64,000 nt of DNA. Source: Sinimarinibacterium sp. NLF-5-8. Lineage in GTDB: Bacteria; Pseudomonadota; Gammaproteobacteria; Nevskiales; Nevskiaceae. Of this stretch, positions 53,464-62,859 are shown one piece after another (within the stretch, counting starts at the first letter, position 1; every line of letters starts with the position of its first letter). The notes under the pieces are model-generated. The model searched no databases. It was given only the letters and a program-made list of their open reading frames with translations, and was not told where the DNA came from. The position numbers and the translations under genes are program-made. The DNA lies in assembly GCF_010092425.1 (NCBI RefSeq), contig NZ_CP048030.1, forward strand, positions 1,499,501 through 1,563,500. The letters run 5' to 3'.

Positions 53464-54477
53464 TTAAACCTCCTGCATGAAAGGCTTAAGCAAAGGTCGT
53501 GCCTGAGATTGCTCCAGCGCGGTGTTGATGACGGTACCGTTGGCAATACGCATGATTTTTTCGGCATATGCAGGGTCCGTGGCATAGCCGGCTTGCTGCA
53601 AACCGCCAGTAAATTGGCGCGCATCCCCGCCATGCGCCAGCGCGCGCGCATAGCGCGGGTTGTCCTTCAGAAAGCGCACATAGTCATCAAACGCCGCCGA
53701 CAGCGACGGATACGCACGAAATTGCGCCTGCTGAGACTGCATCTCGCCGTTTTCAAATTCGTGGGTCATGGTCTGCACTCGTTCACCTTTCCAGCCCTTA
53801 TCGGCCTTGATCCCGAAAAGGTTGAATGTGTGACTGCCATCCGCGCGCCGCATGGCATGTTTGCCCCAGCCGGTTTCCAGCGCCGCCTGCGCCACCAGCA
53901 CCGATGCGGGGATGCCCAATTCTGCCGCCGCTTTTTCTGCGTGCGGCAGCACCGAATGCACAAAGGCTTCCGGCGAACTGGCCTGGGGCTGCGCAGCGGC
54001 AACGGCACTGCGCGGGGCGTAGCCCGAGGGCAGCTGTGGCCGACTGCCGGGTACCCCGGCAACCCCGCGCGCGCCCGCCGCGTAAGCATCGACTACAGCG
54101 GCGCGCGCACGGATGTCAAAACCTTGACGGTCTTGCGGCACGACGGAAAAACCATCCATCCCGATATCGGCCCGGTGCGAAGCGCCACCCTGGGTTGCCT
54201 GAAGCTGGCGCACCATCATGTCGGCCAGCCCCAGACCACGGCCGTTGGACAAATCCTTGGCCAACTGCTGGTCAAACATTTCCTGAAAAAACTGCACCTG
54301 TTCGCCGCCCAGCACATCGTCGCCAATGCTGGCGGCACGCATGCTCTTGAGCATCTGCTGAAGCATCAGCCCTTCAAACTGTTTGGCGGCCGCACGCAGG
54401 GCTTCGGGATCGTTTTGCTGCGCCTTGGCGCGCAACCCCGCGTATTGCGAAAAATCAGTGACGGCAGCGCTTTTCAT
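53464..54477 (-). CDS. flgJ: Flagellar peptidoglycan hydrolase and rod cap FlgJ
   Basis: A two-domain 337-residue protein: the N-terminal rod-cap scaffold (AAAKQFEGLMLQQMLKSMRAAS, FQEMFDQQLAKDL) and the C-terminal glucosaminidase/muramidase (about 170-320: SVLVAQAALETGWGKHAMRR, NLFGIKADKGWKG, GYATDPAYAEKIMRI) that opens peptidoglycan for the rod. The catalytic Glu is in ALETGWGK. Full length for the gammaproteobacterial dual-domain form. Confidence 0.95.
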   Translation of the reverse strand: MKSAAVTDFSQYAGLRAKAQQNDPEALRAAAKQFEGLMLQQMLKSMRAASIGDDVLGGEQVQFFQEMFDQQLAKDLSNGRGLGLADMMVRQLQATQGGASHRADIGMDGFSVVPQDRQGFDIRARAAVVDAYAAGARGVAGVPGSRPQLPSGYAPRSAVAAAQPQASSPEAFVHSVLPHAEKAAAELGIPASVLVAQAALETGWGKHAMRRADGSHTFNLFGIKADKGWKGERVQTMTHEFENGEMQSQQAQFRAYPSLSAAFDDYVRFLKDNPRYARALAHGGDARQFTGGLQQAGYATDPAYAEKIMRIANGTVINTALEQSQARPLLKPFMQEV

Positions 54478-54490
54478 CGCACACGGCCTC

Positions 54491-55639
54491 TTAGATCACC
54501 ACCAGCTCGGCGCGCAGTGCGCCGGCTTGCTTGAGCGCCTCAAGAATCGCCACCAGATCGCCCGGCGCCGCACCCACCTGATTGACCGCGCGCACGATAT
54601 CGTCCAGCGACACGCCGGCCTCAAACTTGAACATGCGCCCCTCACCGGCCTGGCTGACTTCGATCGACGACTGCGGCACCGCCACCGTCTGCCCGTCGGA
54701 AAACGGCTGCGGCTGGCTGATCTGCGCGCGCTCGGTAATGGTCACCGCCAGAGCGCCATGCGACACCGCCGCCGGACGCACCTGCACATGGTTGCCGATC
54801 ACCACCGTTCCGGTGCGCGAATTGATCACCACCCTGGCTGCCGCCTCGCCCGGCGTCAGTTCCAGGGTTTCCAGCGCCGCCATGAACGCCACCCGCTGAC
54901 GCTGATCCGCCGGGGCGGTGACGCTGACCGTGACCGCATCCTGCGCATCGGCAAAGTCGCCGCCCAGCGCAGTATTGATAGCCTCGGCCATGCGCGCAGC
55001 CGTGGTGAAATCGGGCGTGTGCAGGTTCAGGCGCAATTGCGGCGCGCTGGCAAAGCTGCTTTCAACGGTACGCTCCACCGTCGCGCCGTTGGGAATACGA
55101 CCCGCGCTGGGGACGTTGATCGACACCCGCGATCCATCCTTGCCCGAAACCCCCAGGCCACCGACAACGACATTGCCCTGGGCAATCGCATACACCTGAC
55201 CATCGGCACCGCGCAGTGCTGTCATCAGCAGTGAGCCTCCGCGCAAAGAACCGGCGTTGCCGATGGACGACACGGTGATGTCGATCCCCTGCCCGATCTT
55301 GGCAAACGGCGGCAGATCGGCATGAATCGCCACTGCCGCGACGTTTTTGAGCTGCGGATTGACATTGGCCGGCATTTCCACCCCCAACTGCCCCAGCATC
55401 GCGCGCAGGCTTTGTACGGTAAAGGGCGCCTGCGTGGTTTGATCGCCGGTGCCATCCAGCCCCACCACCAGGCCATAGCCGATCAGCTGGTTGCTGCGCA
55501 CCCCTTCGATGCTGGCCAGATCCTTGATCCGTTCGGCCTGCACAGGCGCGCTCAGCAAGGCTGCGAACGTCAAAATAATGACGCTCAGACCGTATCCCCA
55601 TGCGCGCGCGCGGCGCTGTTGTGCTGTGGTGATGCTCAT
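54491..55639 (-). CDS. flgI: Flagellar P-ring protein FlgI
   Basis: Forms the periplasmic P-ring. The 382-residue precursor has a Sec signal ([19 protein letters not shown]) and begins mature sequence with [30 protein letters not shown], characteristic of FlgI. Start at ATG 55639 after GAGGTG; a GTG three codons upstream overlaps the ribosome site. It follows flgH after 42 bases. Confidence 0.97.
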   Translation of the reverse strand: MSITTAQQRRARAWGYGLSVIILTFAALLSAPVQAERIKDLASIEGVRSNQLIGYGLVVGLDGTGDQTTQAPFTVQSLRAMLGQLGVEMPANVNPQLKNVAAVAIHADLPPFAKIGQGIDITVSSIGNAGSLRGGSLLMTALRGADGQVYAIAQGNVVVGGLGVSGKDGSRVSINVPSAGRIPNGATVERTVESSFASAPQLRLNLHTPDFTTAARMAEAINTALGGDFADAQDAVTVSVTAPADQRQRVAFMAALETLELTPGEAAARVVINSRTGTVVIGNHVQVRPAAVSHGALAVTITERAQISQPQPFSDGQTVAVPQSSIEVSQAGEGRMFKFEAGVSLDDIVRAVNQVGAAPGDLVAILEALKQAGALRAELVVI

Positions 55640-55681
55640 GACTTGCACCTCTTCAAACCTGCAAACACACCCGGCAGTGTC

Positions 55682-56350
55682 CTAGAACGGAAACCACCTG
55701 GAGTTGAAAAAACGTCCCAGCCAGCCCTGCGTATTGGCATCTGCCAGCGCCCCGGAGCCGCCATAGCGAATCCGCGCATTGGCCACCCGATCCGAACGCA
55801 CGCTGTTGTCAAAGCTGATGTCGGTGGGACGCACGATCCCTTCGATGAATACAACTTCCGTGCCACGGTTGATCTGGATTTCCTTTTCGCCGCGCACCAA
55901 CAGATTGCCGTTGGGCAAAACCTGGGTGACGATGACCGTCACCGCGCCAGTGAGCGTATTGGACTGCGAACTGCCGCCTGATCCGTTGAAGCTGTTATCG
56001 GTTTCCAGCCCCGAGTTGACGGAGTTGATCACCGAGTTGAACAGCGTCGGCGCCGGCAGATTCACGCTGGTCTTTTTCTGCGTGTTGGTTGCCGCCGATT
56101 TTTGCGCATCGGTGCGCTCCACCAACTGCACCGTCAGCACATCACCAATCTGATGCGCCTTGCGATCGGCAAACAAAGAAACGTGCTGGGCATGATTGAA
56201 AATGCTGCCGCTGCTGGGCGGCGGTGGCGTGGCGTAGGCCTCCGGCGGCAACTGATACGGATCCTGCCGGGGCGCTGACGCACATCCCGACACCCCTGCC
56301 AAAGACACCGCCGATCCAATCAACGCCAATAATTTGACAAATCGAGTCAT
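55682..56350 (-). CDS. flgH: Flagellar L-ring lipoprotein FlgH
   Basis: Outer-membrane L-ring lipoprotein. The 222-residue precursor has lipobox VSGC, then SLFADRKAHQIGDVLTVQL, TLTGAVTVIVTQVLPNGNLLVRGEKEI and EVVFIEGIVRPTDISFDNSVRSDRVANARI, all family signatures. It needs Lgt, encoded in this window. ATG 56350; longer frame rejected. Confidence 0.97.
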   Translation of the reverse strand: MTRFVKLLALIGSAVSLAGVSGCASAPRQDPYQLPPEAYATPPPPSSGSIFNHAQHVSLFADRKAHQIGDVLTVQLVERTDAQKSAATNTQKKTSVNLPAPTLFNSVINSVNSGLETDNSFNGSGGSSQSNTLTGAVTVIVTQVLPNGNLLVRGEKEIQINRGTEVVFIEGIVRPTDISFDNSVRSDRVANARIRYGGSGALADANTQGWLGRFFNSRWFPF

Positions 56351-56358
56351 GGCGCCCC

Positions 56359-57144
56359 TCACAAATTGTTGTTGATGTAACCCCACATCTGGTCGGATGT
56401 GGAAATGGCCTTGGAATTCATTTCATACGCGCGCTGGGTTTCAATCATGTTGACCAGCTCCTCAACCACATTGACGTTTGACGTTTCCAGCGACCCCTGC
56501 ATCAGCGTGCCCAGTCCCGACTGTGCGGGCGCACCGCTCTGCGGCGGGCCGCTGGCCGTGGTTTCTGAAAACAGGTTTTCGCCCAGCGCCTGTAACCCGG
56601 CCGGGTTGACGAAGTCGGTCAGCGTGATGCTGCCAACCTGTTGCGACGCGGCATTGCCGGGCATCTGCACGCTCACCGTGCCGTCCCGCCCCACGGTCAC
56701 ACTCAGCGCCCCGTCAGGGATATTGATCCCCGGCTGCAACAAAAAACCGCTGTTGGTCACCATCTGACCCTGACTGTCGAGCTGGAACGTCCCGTCGCGG
56801 GTATAGGCGGTGCTGCCATCCGGCATCTGGATTTCAAAAAAGCCACGGCCATTGATCGCAAGATCAAACGCGTTTTCGGTTTGAATGATGTTGCCTTCCG
56901 AAAAATTCTTGTCCGTCGCCACCACCCGCACGCCGGTGCCGAGCATCAGCCCAGTCGGCAGCTCGGTCTGCTGCGAGCTTTGCCCGCCCGGCTGGCGATG
57001 GTTTTGATAGACCAGATCCTCAAACGACGCCCGCCCTTTTTTAAAGCCCGTGGTACTGACGTTGGCGAGGTTGTTCGAAATCACGCTCATCCGCGTCTGC
57101 TGCGCATCCAAGCCTGTCTTGGCGACCCACATTGCCCGATTCAT
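56359..57144 (-). CDS. flgG: Flagellar distal rod protein FlgG
   Basis: Distal rod subunit. The 261-residue product begins [38 protein letters not shown] and ends [34 protein letters not shown], with ends typical of axial proteins. Length equals the family. CAGGAGG precedes the ATG. It heads the minus-strand flagellar run; flgF, which normally precedes it, is not here, and a sigma54 promoter lies 45 bases upstream instead. Confidence 0.97.
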   Translation of the reverse strand: MNRAMWVAKTGLDAQQTRMSVISNNLANVSTTGFKKGRASFEDLVYQNHRQPGGQSSQQTELPTGLMLGTGVRVVATDKNFSEGNIIQTENAFDLAINGRGFFEIQMPDGSTAYTRDGTFQLDSQGQMVTNSGFLLQPGINIPDGALSVTVGRDGTVSVQMPGNAASQQVGSITLTDFVNPAGLQALGENLFSETTASGPPQSGAPAQSGLGTLMQGSLETSNVNVVEELVNMIETQRAYEMNSKAISTSDQMWGYINNNL

Positions 57145-57188
57145 GGTAGTGACCTCCTGCGGAACATCCGCATTACGGCGGGAATCAA

Positions 57189-57203
57189 GCAACTTACGTG
57201 CCA
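57189..57203 (-). promoter_or_regulatory. Sigma54 promoter of the flgG operon
   Basis: On the minus strand TGGCACG (57203-57197), four bases and TTGC (57192-57189) reproduce the sigma54 consensus TGGCACG-N4-TTGC. It is 45 bases upstream of flgG. An enhancer-binding activator of the FleQ type is expected to drive it; none is in the window other than PilR. Confidence 0.88.
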
Positions 57204-57280
57204 ATTACATTCGGCATGGCTGCCAAAATCCCGGCACACCGCCTAAACTCCAGCCTCCCCGCCCCACTTTCGATCCTGCC

Positions 57281-57961
57281 ATGATGCTGCGAATTGCCGA
57301 CGTACTGCCGCCCCCACAACTCCAGCAATGCCGTGACGCGCTGACGCACGCCGAATGGGTCGATGGCCGCAGCACCGCCGGCCACCTCGCCAGCCACGCC
57401 AAGCGCAATCTGCAATTACCGCTGGAACACCCGCTGACCCGGCAGATCGGCGAACTGATCGTCACCTGCCTGTTGCGCAACCCCGAGTTCATCGCCGCAG
57501 CGCTGCCCAACAAAGTGCTGCCCCCCCGCTTCAACCGCTATGAGGACGGCGGTGAATATGGCGACCACATCGACAATGCCATCTTTGCCGTCCCCGGCAG
57601 CGTCGAGCGGGTGCGCTCCGACCTTTCTGCCACGCTGTTTTTCAGCAGCCCGGACGAATATGACGGGGGCGAGCTGGTGGTGCAGGATCAGTTTGGCGAA
57701 CAGCGGGTCAAACTCCCGGCCGGGCATCTGGTGCTGTATCCCGGCACCAGCCTGCACCGGGTCACGCCGGTCACGCGCGGCACCCGTTACGCCGCTTTTT
57801 TCTGGATTCAGAGCCTGATCCGCGACGATGCGCGGCGCAGCCTGATGCTGGAGCTCGATCAATCCATCCAGGCGCTCGGCACCCGCCTTGCCAACGATCC
57901 TGCGCTGGTGCGCCTGACCGGCGTCTATCACAACCTGCTGCGGCAATGGGCCGAGGTCTAA
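57281..57961 (+). CDS. PKHD-type Fe(II)/2-oxoglutarate hydroxylase (PiuC/YbiX type)
   Basis: A 226-residue prolyl 4-hydroxylase-like dioxygenase. It starts [21 protein letters not shown] and has [20 protein letters not shown] with iron ligands His and Asp, [12 protein letters not shown], and [29 protein letters not shown] with the third histidine and 2-oxoglutarate arginine. Related PiuC genes sit beside iron-siderophore receptors, but none is here. Divergent from flgG; stand-alone. Confidence 0.9.
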   Translation: MMLRIADVLPPPQLQQCRDALTHAEWVDGRSTAGHLASHAKRNLQLPLEHPLTRQIGELIVTCLLRNPEFIAAALPNKVLPPRFNRYEDGGEYGDHIDNAIFAVPGSVERVRSDLSATLFFSSPDEYDGGELVVQDQFGEQRVKLPAGHLVLYPGTSLHRVTPVTRGTRYAAFFWIQSLIRDDARRSLMLELDQSIQALGTRLANDPALVRLTGVYHNLLRQWAEV

Positions 57962-58048
57962 AGCCGCAATCCGGGTCGATGACGGCACCGCTGCCGTCCT
58001 GATCCGGGCACGCCGCGTCACTGACGCCGCGCCGCCCCTTCCGGCTTT

Positions 58049-58876
58049 TCAGTCAAAGCGCCGGTGTGTCAGCACCGGAAAATGTTCACGCAGGGCGCGC
58101 TGGCGCAGCAGATCAATTTCGGCACAGGCAATACCCATGTGCGCGCCCGCATCGGCCAGCACATCGCCCCACGGCTCGACGATCAGGCTATGCCCCCAGG
58201 TCTGACGGCCATTGTCGTGGTAGCCACATTGGTTGGCAGCAAGCACATGGCAAAGATTTTCGACCGCGCGCGCGCGCAGCAAAAGCCGCCAATGCGCCTG
58301 CCCGGTGCGCGCGGTAAAAGCTGACGGCACGCACAAAACCTCGGCACCCTGCGCCGCCAGGGCGCGGTAAAGCTCGGCAAAACGCAGGTCATAACACACC
58401 GACAACCCCAGCCTGCCGATGGGGGAATCCACCACCACCGCGCGCACGGCGCCCGGCGCAATGCTGGCCGATTCACGGTAGTGCTCGGCATCGGCATCGG
58501 GCACCGCCACATCGAACAGATGCACCTTGTCGTAGCGCGCCACGCGCGCGCCCTGCGCGTTCCAGACGCCGCAGCTTGCGTATACGCGCGCAGCCTCGCC
58601 GGGCACCCGGATCGGCAGCGTTCCGCCAACGATCCACAGCCCAAGACGCTGCGCCATGCGCGCCAGAAAGTCCTGGATCGGCCCGGTGCCATCGGCCTCG
58701 GCCAAATCGACCTTGTCGCTTTCGCGCTGCCCCATCAGGGCAAAATTTTCCGGCAGCAGCGCCAGTGCAGCCCCGGCATCGGCGGCACGCTTCAAAAGAT
58801 CTTCGGCCTGGACCAGATTGGCTCGGTAATCACCGCCGGAGGTCATTTGAATCACCGCAGCATTGCCCTTGATCAT
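58049..58876 (-). CDS. Carbon-nitrogen hydrolase (Nit1/omega-amidase-like)
   Basis: A 275-residue nitrilase-superfamily hydrolase with the Glu-Lys-Cys triad: Glu in LALLPENFALMG, Lys in ARYDKVHLFDV and Cys in LGLSVCYDLRFAELYR. It matches the Nit1 branch, for which repair of deaminated glutathione has been described in other organisms. ATG 58876 (MIKGNAAVIQMTSGGD). Follows yhdP after 34 bases, the rng-yhdP-nit order known from Pseudomonas; tldD does not follow. Confidence 0.9.
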   Translation of the reverse strand: MIKGNAAVIQMTSGGDYRANLVQAEDLLKRAADAGAALALLPENFALMGQRESDKVDLAEADGTGPIQDFLARMAQRLGLWIVGGTLPIRVPGEAARVYASCGVWNAQGARVARYDKVHLFDVAVPDADAEHYRESASIAPGAVRAVVVDSPIGRLGLSVCYDLRFAELYRALAAQGAEVLCVPSAFTARTGQAHWRLLLRARAVENLCHVLAANQCGYHDNGRQTWGHSLIVEPWGDVLADAGAHMGIACAEIDLLRQRALREHFPVLTHRRFD

Positions 58877-58910
58877 GGTCGCCTCCCGATCATCACCTGA
58901 ACACAAGACC

Positions 58911-61900
58911 TCATTCGGCCCGGCTGACTTGCGGGCTGTCCCAGGGGCCGGTCACCCGATAGCTGAACTGCGTGACCTGCTCCAGCGGCTTGTTGAGCAG
59001 CTCCTGCGCCATCAACACCAGCGCGCCCACCGCCGGCCCGCCCAGCAGCGCCGCGCCCAGGGTCACCCCGGATGAAATGCTCGGATGCACATTGACCCAT
59101 TGATCGTAGTCGCGCGCGCGCAGTCCGACGCTGCCGCGCACATCCATTTGCAGCGAAGGCCCTTCGAGCTTCAGATTTTCCGTGATGGCGCGACCATCCC
59201 CCAAAGTGAAATGCCCGGTCACCCGATCAAAGGCCAGCCCCTCGCCCACCACGTCATCAAAATTCAGGGACAGCCGCCGTGGCAGTGTAAAAAAGCTGAT
59301 CAATCCCAGCGCGCGCGTGGCGCCCGGCTTGACCGCGCGCAGCACCCCTTGCTCAAAGCGCAGGTCAAGATCCCCCACGGCGTCTTCCCATTGCAGCCCC
59401 TGTGTGGCCGCTGGCCAGCGCAGGTCGGCGCGGATGTGACTGGCCTGCGCATCAACATTCTGGGCATAGCCAAACGCGCTCAGCAGTGCGCCGACATGGG
59501 GCGAGTCGATCTGAAACTGAAGATCGCCCTGTGATTGCTGCCCGCGCCGCTGCCAATGGCCGCTGGCGGCAAGCGTGGCATCGCCGCCTTCAATCACGAT
59601 CTGATCAAAAGACAAGCCATCGGTCACCGCCTTGGCAAACAGGCGCGCGCGCCCCAGCGCGACGCGCCCCATCGACAATGCCGCGACCTCAAGATCCAGC
59701 TGCGGCCAGTGCCCGGGCTGGGCAGGCGCAGCTGCAATGGCGGGCGCTGCGGCCACGGCAGGGGCAGTTGCAATGGCGGGCGCTGCGGCCAGCGGATTGA
59801 GCGTCAACCGCTCCAGCTGCGCGCGCAACTGCGCGCGAACACCACGCCGCCATTGCAACTGCCCCTGCCCGCCCTGGCCGGAAACGTCGATCCGCCATCC
59901 ACCCGGATCCGGCTGATACAGCAACTGCGTCGGCGGCAATGAAAACGCGCCCCAGACCACCCGCTCGGCCTCGATGGCGGCACTGTCGATGTGAAAATCG
60001 TCATCGTCGCCGGGATCGACCCCCGCCGGGTCATCGTCGCCCGCATGCAGCAGCACCTCCAGCCAGCGCGGCACGTCGAGGGTTTCCACCCGCCCGGCAA
60101 AAATGACCTTGCCCGGCTCGGCAATCGGCACCTGATTGACGTTCAGCCGCGCGCGCATGGCATCCACGCGCAGGCGGACAGCGCCATCGCCGGCGCCCGC
60201 ATCGGCCTGCGGCAGCAAGCCGATGTTGGCGGCAAAGCGGCTGTCGTAATCCAGTGCAATCCGCACATCGGCCTGTTCATCGCTGCTGATGCGAACCTGC
60301 AGCGGTGCGGGTTGCGCCGCCGGTTTGCCCAGCGGCTCCGGCAGATCGATCCGGGTGCCGGCAAGATCGCTGCGCAGCGTCAGCCCCACCTGCTCGGCGC
60401 GCAGCGGCAGCGCCAGCGTCCAGTTGCTGCTGCCCTGCAACCACGGCCGCAGCAGCCTGGGCAGGTAGGCCGACAGTCCCCGCCCCCCGACATCCGGGGC
60501 AAAGTCAAAGCGCCCCTTGATGAGGCCCAGCGTATCCTCGGCCTGTTCCACCCACAGCGCCATCGGCACGTCTGCGTAGCGCCCGGACAGTGCCTGCGCG
60601 GTGACGCCGTGTGCGTTGAATTGCAGCGTGCCGCGCAAATCCTCAAGCGGCAGCAGGGTGCCATAGCGCAAGGCCGCGCCATCCAGCACCACCTGCCCCG
60701 AAAACTGCGGATGATGCGCATCATGCAGCGGCAGGTTGAGCTTGAGCTCAACCCGGGCATCGCCCTGCGCCTCGGTTTTGTCGAGCAGCACATGCAGCGG
60801 CTCATGCAACGGCGAATCACGCAGCAGCGCGTAGTGATCGGGTAGCGCACCATCGACACTGGCCTGTACGGTGAGCTGGTGATCGTCAAAATCGGCAATG
60901 TCGGCCTGCGCGCGGCGCAGGCGGCTGCGCCGCAGGCGTCCCTGCTCGGCAACCACGCTCAAGCCATGCCGCGCCAGGGTCACGCGCGCGCGCAAATCTT
61001 CCAGCGGCGGCCAGCCTTCGGCGTAATCGAGCGTGGCATCGGCCACGTCCAGTGTCAGCTTCCATTCGCCCACGGGATTTTTGACAAACGGGTAATCCGC
61101 CAGCGGCCCGCGCAAAGTCAGCGCGCCCTTGGCCACCCGTCCGGCAACGATGCCGTGCTCCAGCCAGTGACGCAGTCCCTCGGACCAGAATCGGGGGATA
61201 TAGGGCTTGACCTCACGCAAGTCATCCGCGCTGAGCGTGGCATTCAGATCGATCACCGGCGATGCGCCCTGAACATCCGGCAGCAGCAAGTCCAGACGCC
61301 CCTGCGCGCGCACGCTGGCCAGCGCCAGCACAAACGGATCGGCCTGGATCTGCCAGCCTTGCGCCTGGCGCTGCCAGCGCAGCGGCGCGGTGAGCGTCTG
61401 CACCACCAGCGGAGCATCCAGAACCTGCGGCAGCTCCACATGCAGCGACGCCTGTTCGGCGGTTTGCGCGAGTTGCAGAAGCCCGCCGTTTTCATCGGCG
61501 CTCAAATCGCCGCTCAAACCCCGCAGGGTCAGCCGTCCGGGCAGATCCAGCCCCACCTGCTGCAAGCGCGCGCGCAGGGCATAGTGCGCGGTGTTTTCAC
61601 GGACGCCGTAACGCAGAACCAGCCCCTGCACATCGCCATGCAGCCGTTGCAGCACGCCCAGCGCCGGGCTGCTGCTGACCTGCCAGACACCCGACCACGG
61701 TGCCAGCCGCGCCAGATCCAGATGATCGGCTTCGATGTCGTAGGCGGTATCGCCGTCGCTGCGCGTGCGTCGCACCATGCCGCTGGCCACCGATTGGCCC
61801 TCCAGGCTCAAATCCTTGAGATCGATCCGCCAGCCTTGCGCCGTGCGCAGATAATCGGCGGTGAATGAGGAGCGTCGGGCACTGGCCAGAACACCGGCCT

Positions 61901-62759
61901 GTGCCAGCACCACGCCGCCGGAATGAAACATGGCGCGCGCATTCATCAGCTCGCCGGCGCTGATTTCGCCGGTGATCAACCCCGACAGATCGGCAGTGAT
62001 GACCTGGGTTCCCGGCAACAGCCATGCCCGCAGCCAGCCCTGGGGCTGCACGTCATTGAGGTTGAGTTCAAGCTGGCCATGCCATTGATGAGGGCGCGCC
62101 ACCGGCCCGTCGATCTGCGCCGACAGCACCACCTCGCCACCCCGATCAGGGGGCAGGCGCAGTTGCGCCACACTGGCAAAGCCCTGCTCGGTTTTCTCGA
62201 TGTCGAGGCGTTGCAGGCGCAGCACCGAGGGCTGATCACCCAGCAGGGGATGCTGAAGCCGCAGCTCGCAATCTTCGAGCACCACCCATTCGAAACGCTC
62301 CAGCTGGTCAACCCACGACTCACGCCCGCGCTTGCGCCGTCCCACTGCCGGATTGCTGAAGCCACCGATGCGCAGCTGACCATCTTCATCCACTTCTGCC
62401 GACATCCGCAGCCCTGCCAGCTCCAGACGCGAGGGCATCCAGCTGCCCCGGAGCAGGTTGCGCAGCCCCATGCCCAGGCTCAGCCGCTCAACGCTGAGGT
62501 CATCCTGGCCGTCCTCGCTGAACAGGGTCAGCCCATTGAGATCAAAGCGCGGCGCCAGCCCCCGCCAGGACAGGCTGATACCGTCGATCTGCACCGGACG
62601 CCCGGTGGCCTGGGTCACCCAATCGGCAAGATTTTCGCGGTATCCCGGCGCCAGCAGCACGGCAACCTGAAACGCACCGCTGAGCGCCGCCCCGGCAATG
62701 ACGGTGGCAGCAACAGCAGAAATCGCCCACGTCCACCAGCGGCGCTTTACACGTTCCAT
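58911..62759 (-). CDS. yhdP: YhdP family AsmA-like envelope protein
   Basis: A 1282-residue protein of the TIGR02099/YhdP family. One N-terminal helix (WAISAVAATVIAGAALSGAF, about 10-30) anchors it in the inner membrane; the rest is a periplasmic beta-rich groove. With TamB and YdbH, YhdP is implicated in moving phospholipids to the outer membrane in E. coli. The C-terminus has the DUF3971/AsmA_2 pattern (GHFTLGDGRAITENLKLEGPSLQMDVRGSVGLRARDYDQWVNVHPS). An Ala/Pro-rich insertion (about residues 985-1015) comes from a 36-base DNA duplication. Confidence 0.95.
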   Translation of the reverse strand: MERVKRRWWTWAISAVAATVIAGAALSGAFQVAVLLAPGYRENLADWVTQATGRPVQIDGISLSWRGLAPRFDLNGLTLFSEDGQDDLSVERLSLGMGLRNLLRGSWMPSRLELAGLRMSAEVDEDGQLRIGGFSNPAVGRRKRGRESWVDQLERFEWVVLEDCELRLQHPLLGDQPSVLRLQRLDIEKTEQGFASVAQLRLPPDRGGEVVLSAQIDGPVARPHQWHGQLELNLNDVQPQGWLRAWLLPGTQVITADLSGLITGEISAGELMNARAMFHSGGVVLAQAGVLASARRSSFTADYLRTAQGWRIDLKDLSLEGQSVASGMVRRTRSDGDTAYDIEADHLDLARLAPWSGVWQVSSSPALGVLQRLHGDVQGLVLRYGVRENTAHYALRARLQQVGLDLPGRLTLRGLSGDLSADENGGLLQLAQTAEQASLHVELPQVLDAPLVVQTLTAPLRWQRQAQGWQIQADPFVLALASVRAQGRLDLLLPDVQGASPVIDLNATLSADDLREVKPYIPRFWSEGLRHWLEHGIVAGRVAKGALTLRGPLADYPFVKNPVGEWKLTLDVADATLDYAEGWPPLEDLRARVTLARHGLSVVAEQGRLRRSRLRRAQADIADFDDHQLTVQASVDGALPDHYALLRDSPLHEPLHVLLDKTEAQGDARVELKLNLPLHDAHHPQFSGQVVLDGAALRYGTLLPLEDLRGTLQFNAHGVTAQALSGRYADVPMALWVEQAEDTLGLIKGRFDFAPDVGGRGLSAYLPRLLRPWLQGSSNWTLALPLRAEQVGLTLRSDLAGTRIDLPEPLGKPAAQPAPLQVRISSDEQADVRIALDYDSRFAANIGLLPQADAGAGDGAVRLRVDAMRARLNVNQVPIAEPGKVIFAGRVETLDVPRWLEVLLHAGDDDPAGVDPGDDDDFHIDSAAIEAERVVWGAFSLPPTQLLYQPDPGGWRIDVSGQGGQGQLQWRRGVRAQLRAQLERLTLNPLAAAPAIATAPAVAAAPAIAAAPAQPGHWPQLDLEVAALSMGRVALGRARLFAKAVTDGLSFDQIVIEGGDATLAASGHWQRRGQQSQGDLQFQIDSPHVGALLSAFGYAQNVDAQASHIRADLRWPAATQGLQWEDAVGDLDLRFEQGVLRAVKPGATRALGLISFFTLPRRLSLNFDDVVGEGLAFDRVTGHFTLGDGRAITENLKLEGPSLQMDVRGSVGLRARDYDQWVNVHPSISSGVTLGAALLGGPAVGALVLMAQELLNKPLEQVTQFSYRVTGPWDSPQVSRAE
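59719..59790. repeat. 36-base tandem duplication within yhdP
   Basis: The stretch GCAATGGCGGGCGCTGCGG appears at 59734 and again 36 bases on at 59770, with matching flanks. It encodes an Ala/Pro-rich linker on the minus strand and keeps frame. Confidence 0.75.
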
Positions 62760-62859
62760 GCAGAAAAATCAGTCGGTCGGATGAAATCCCAGGAGGGGCT
62801 ATTGTCGCCGCATCAAGGCACCAACTCCATTGGCGGCCGATCAGCGCGCGCGATCGCGG

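Noticed and set aside
52387-54534. Open frame of 715 codons on the plus strand across flgK and flgJ
   Set aside because: It is the antisense shadow of two certain flagellar genes; its translation is rich in Arg, His and Gln, with no domain.
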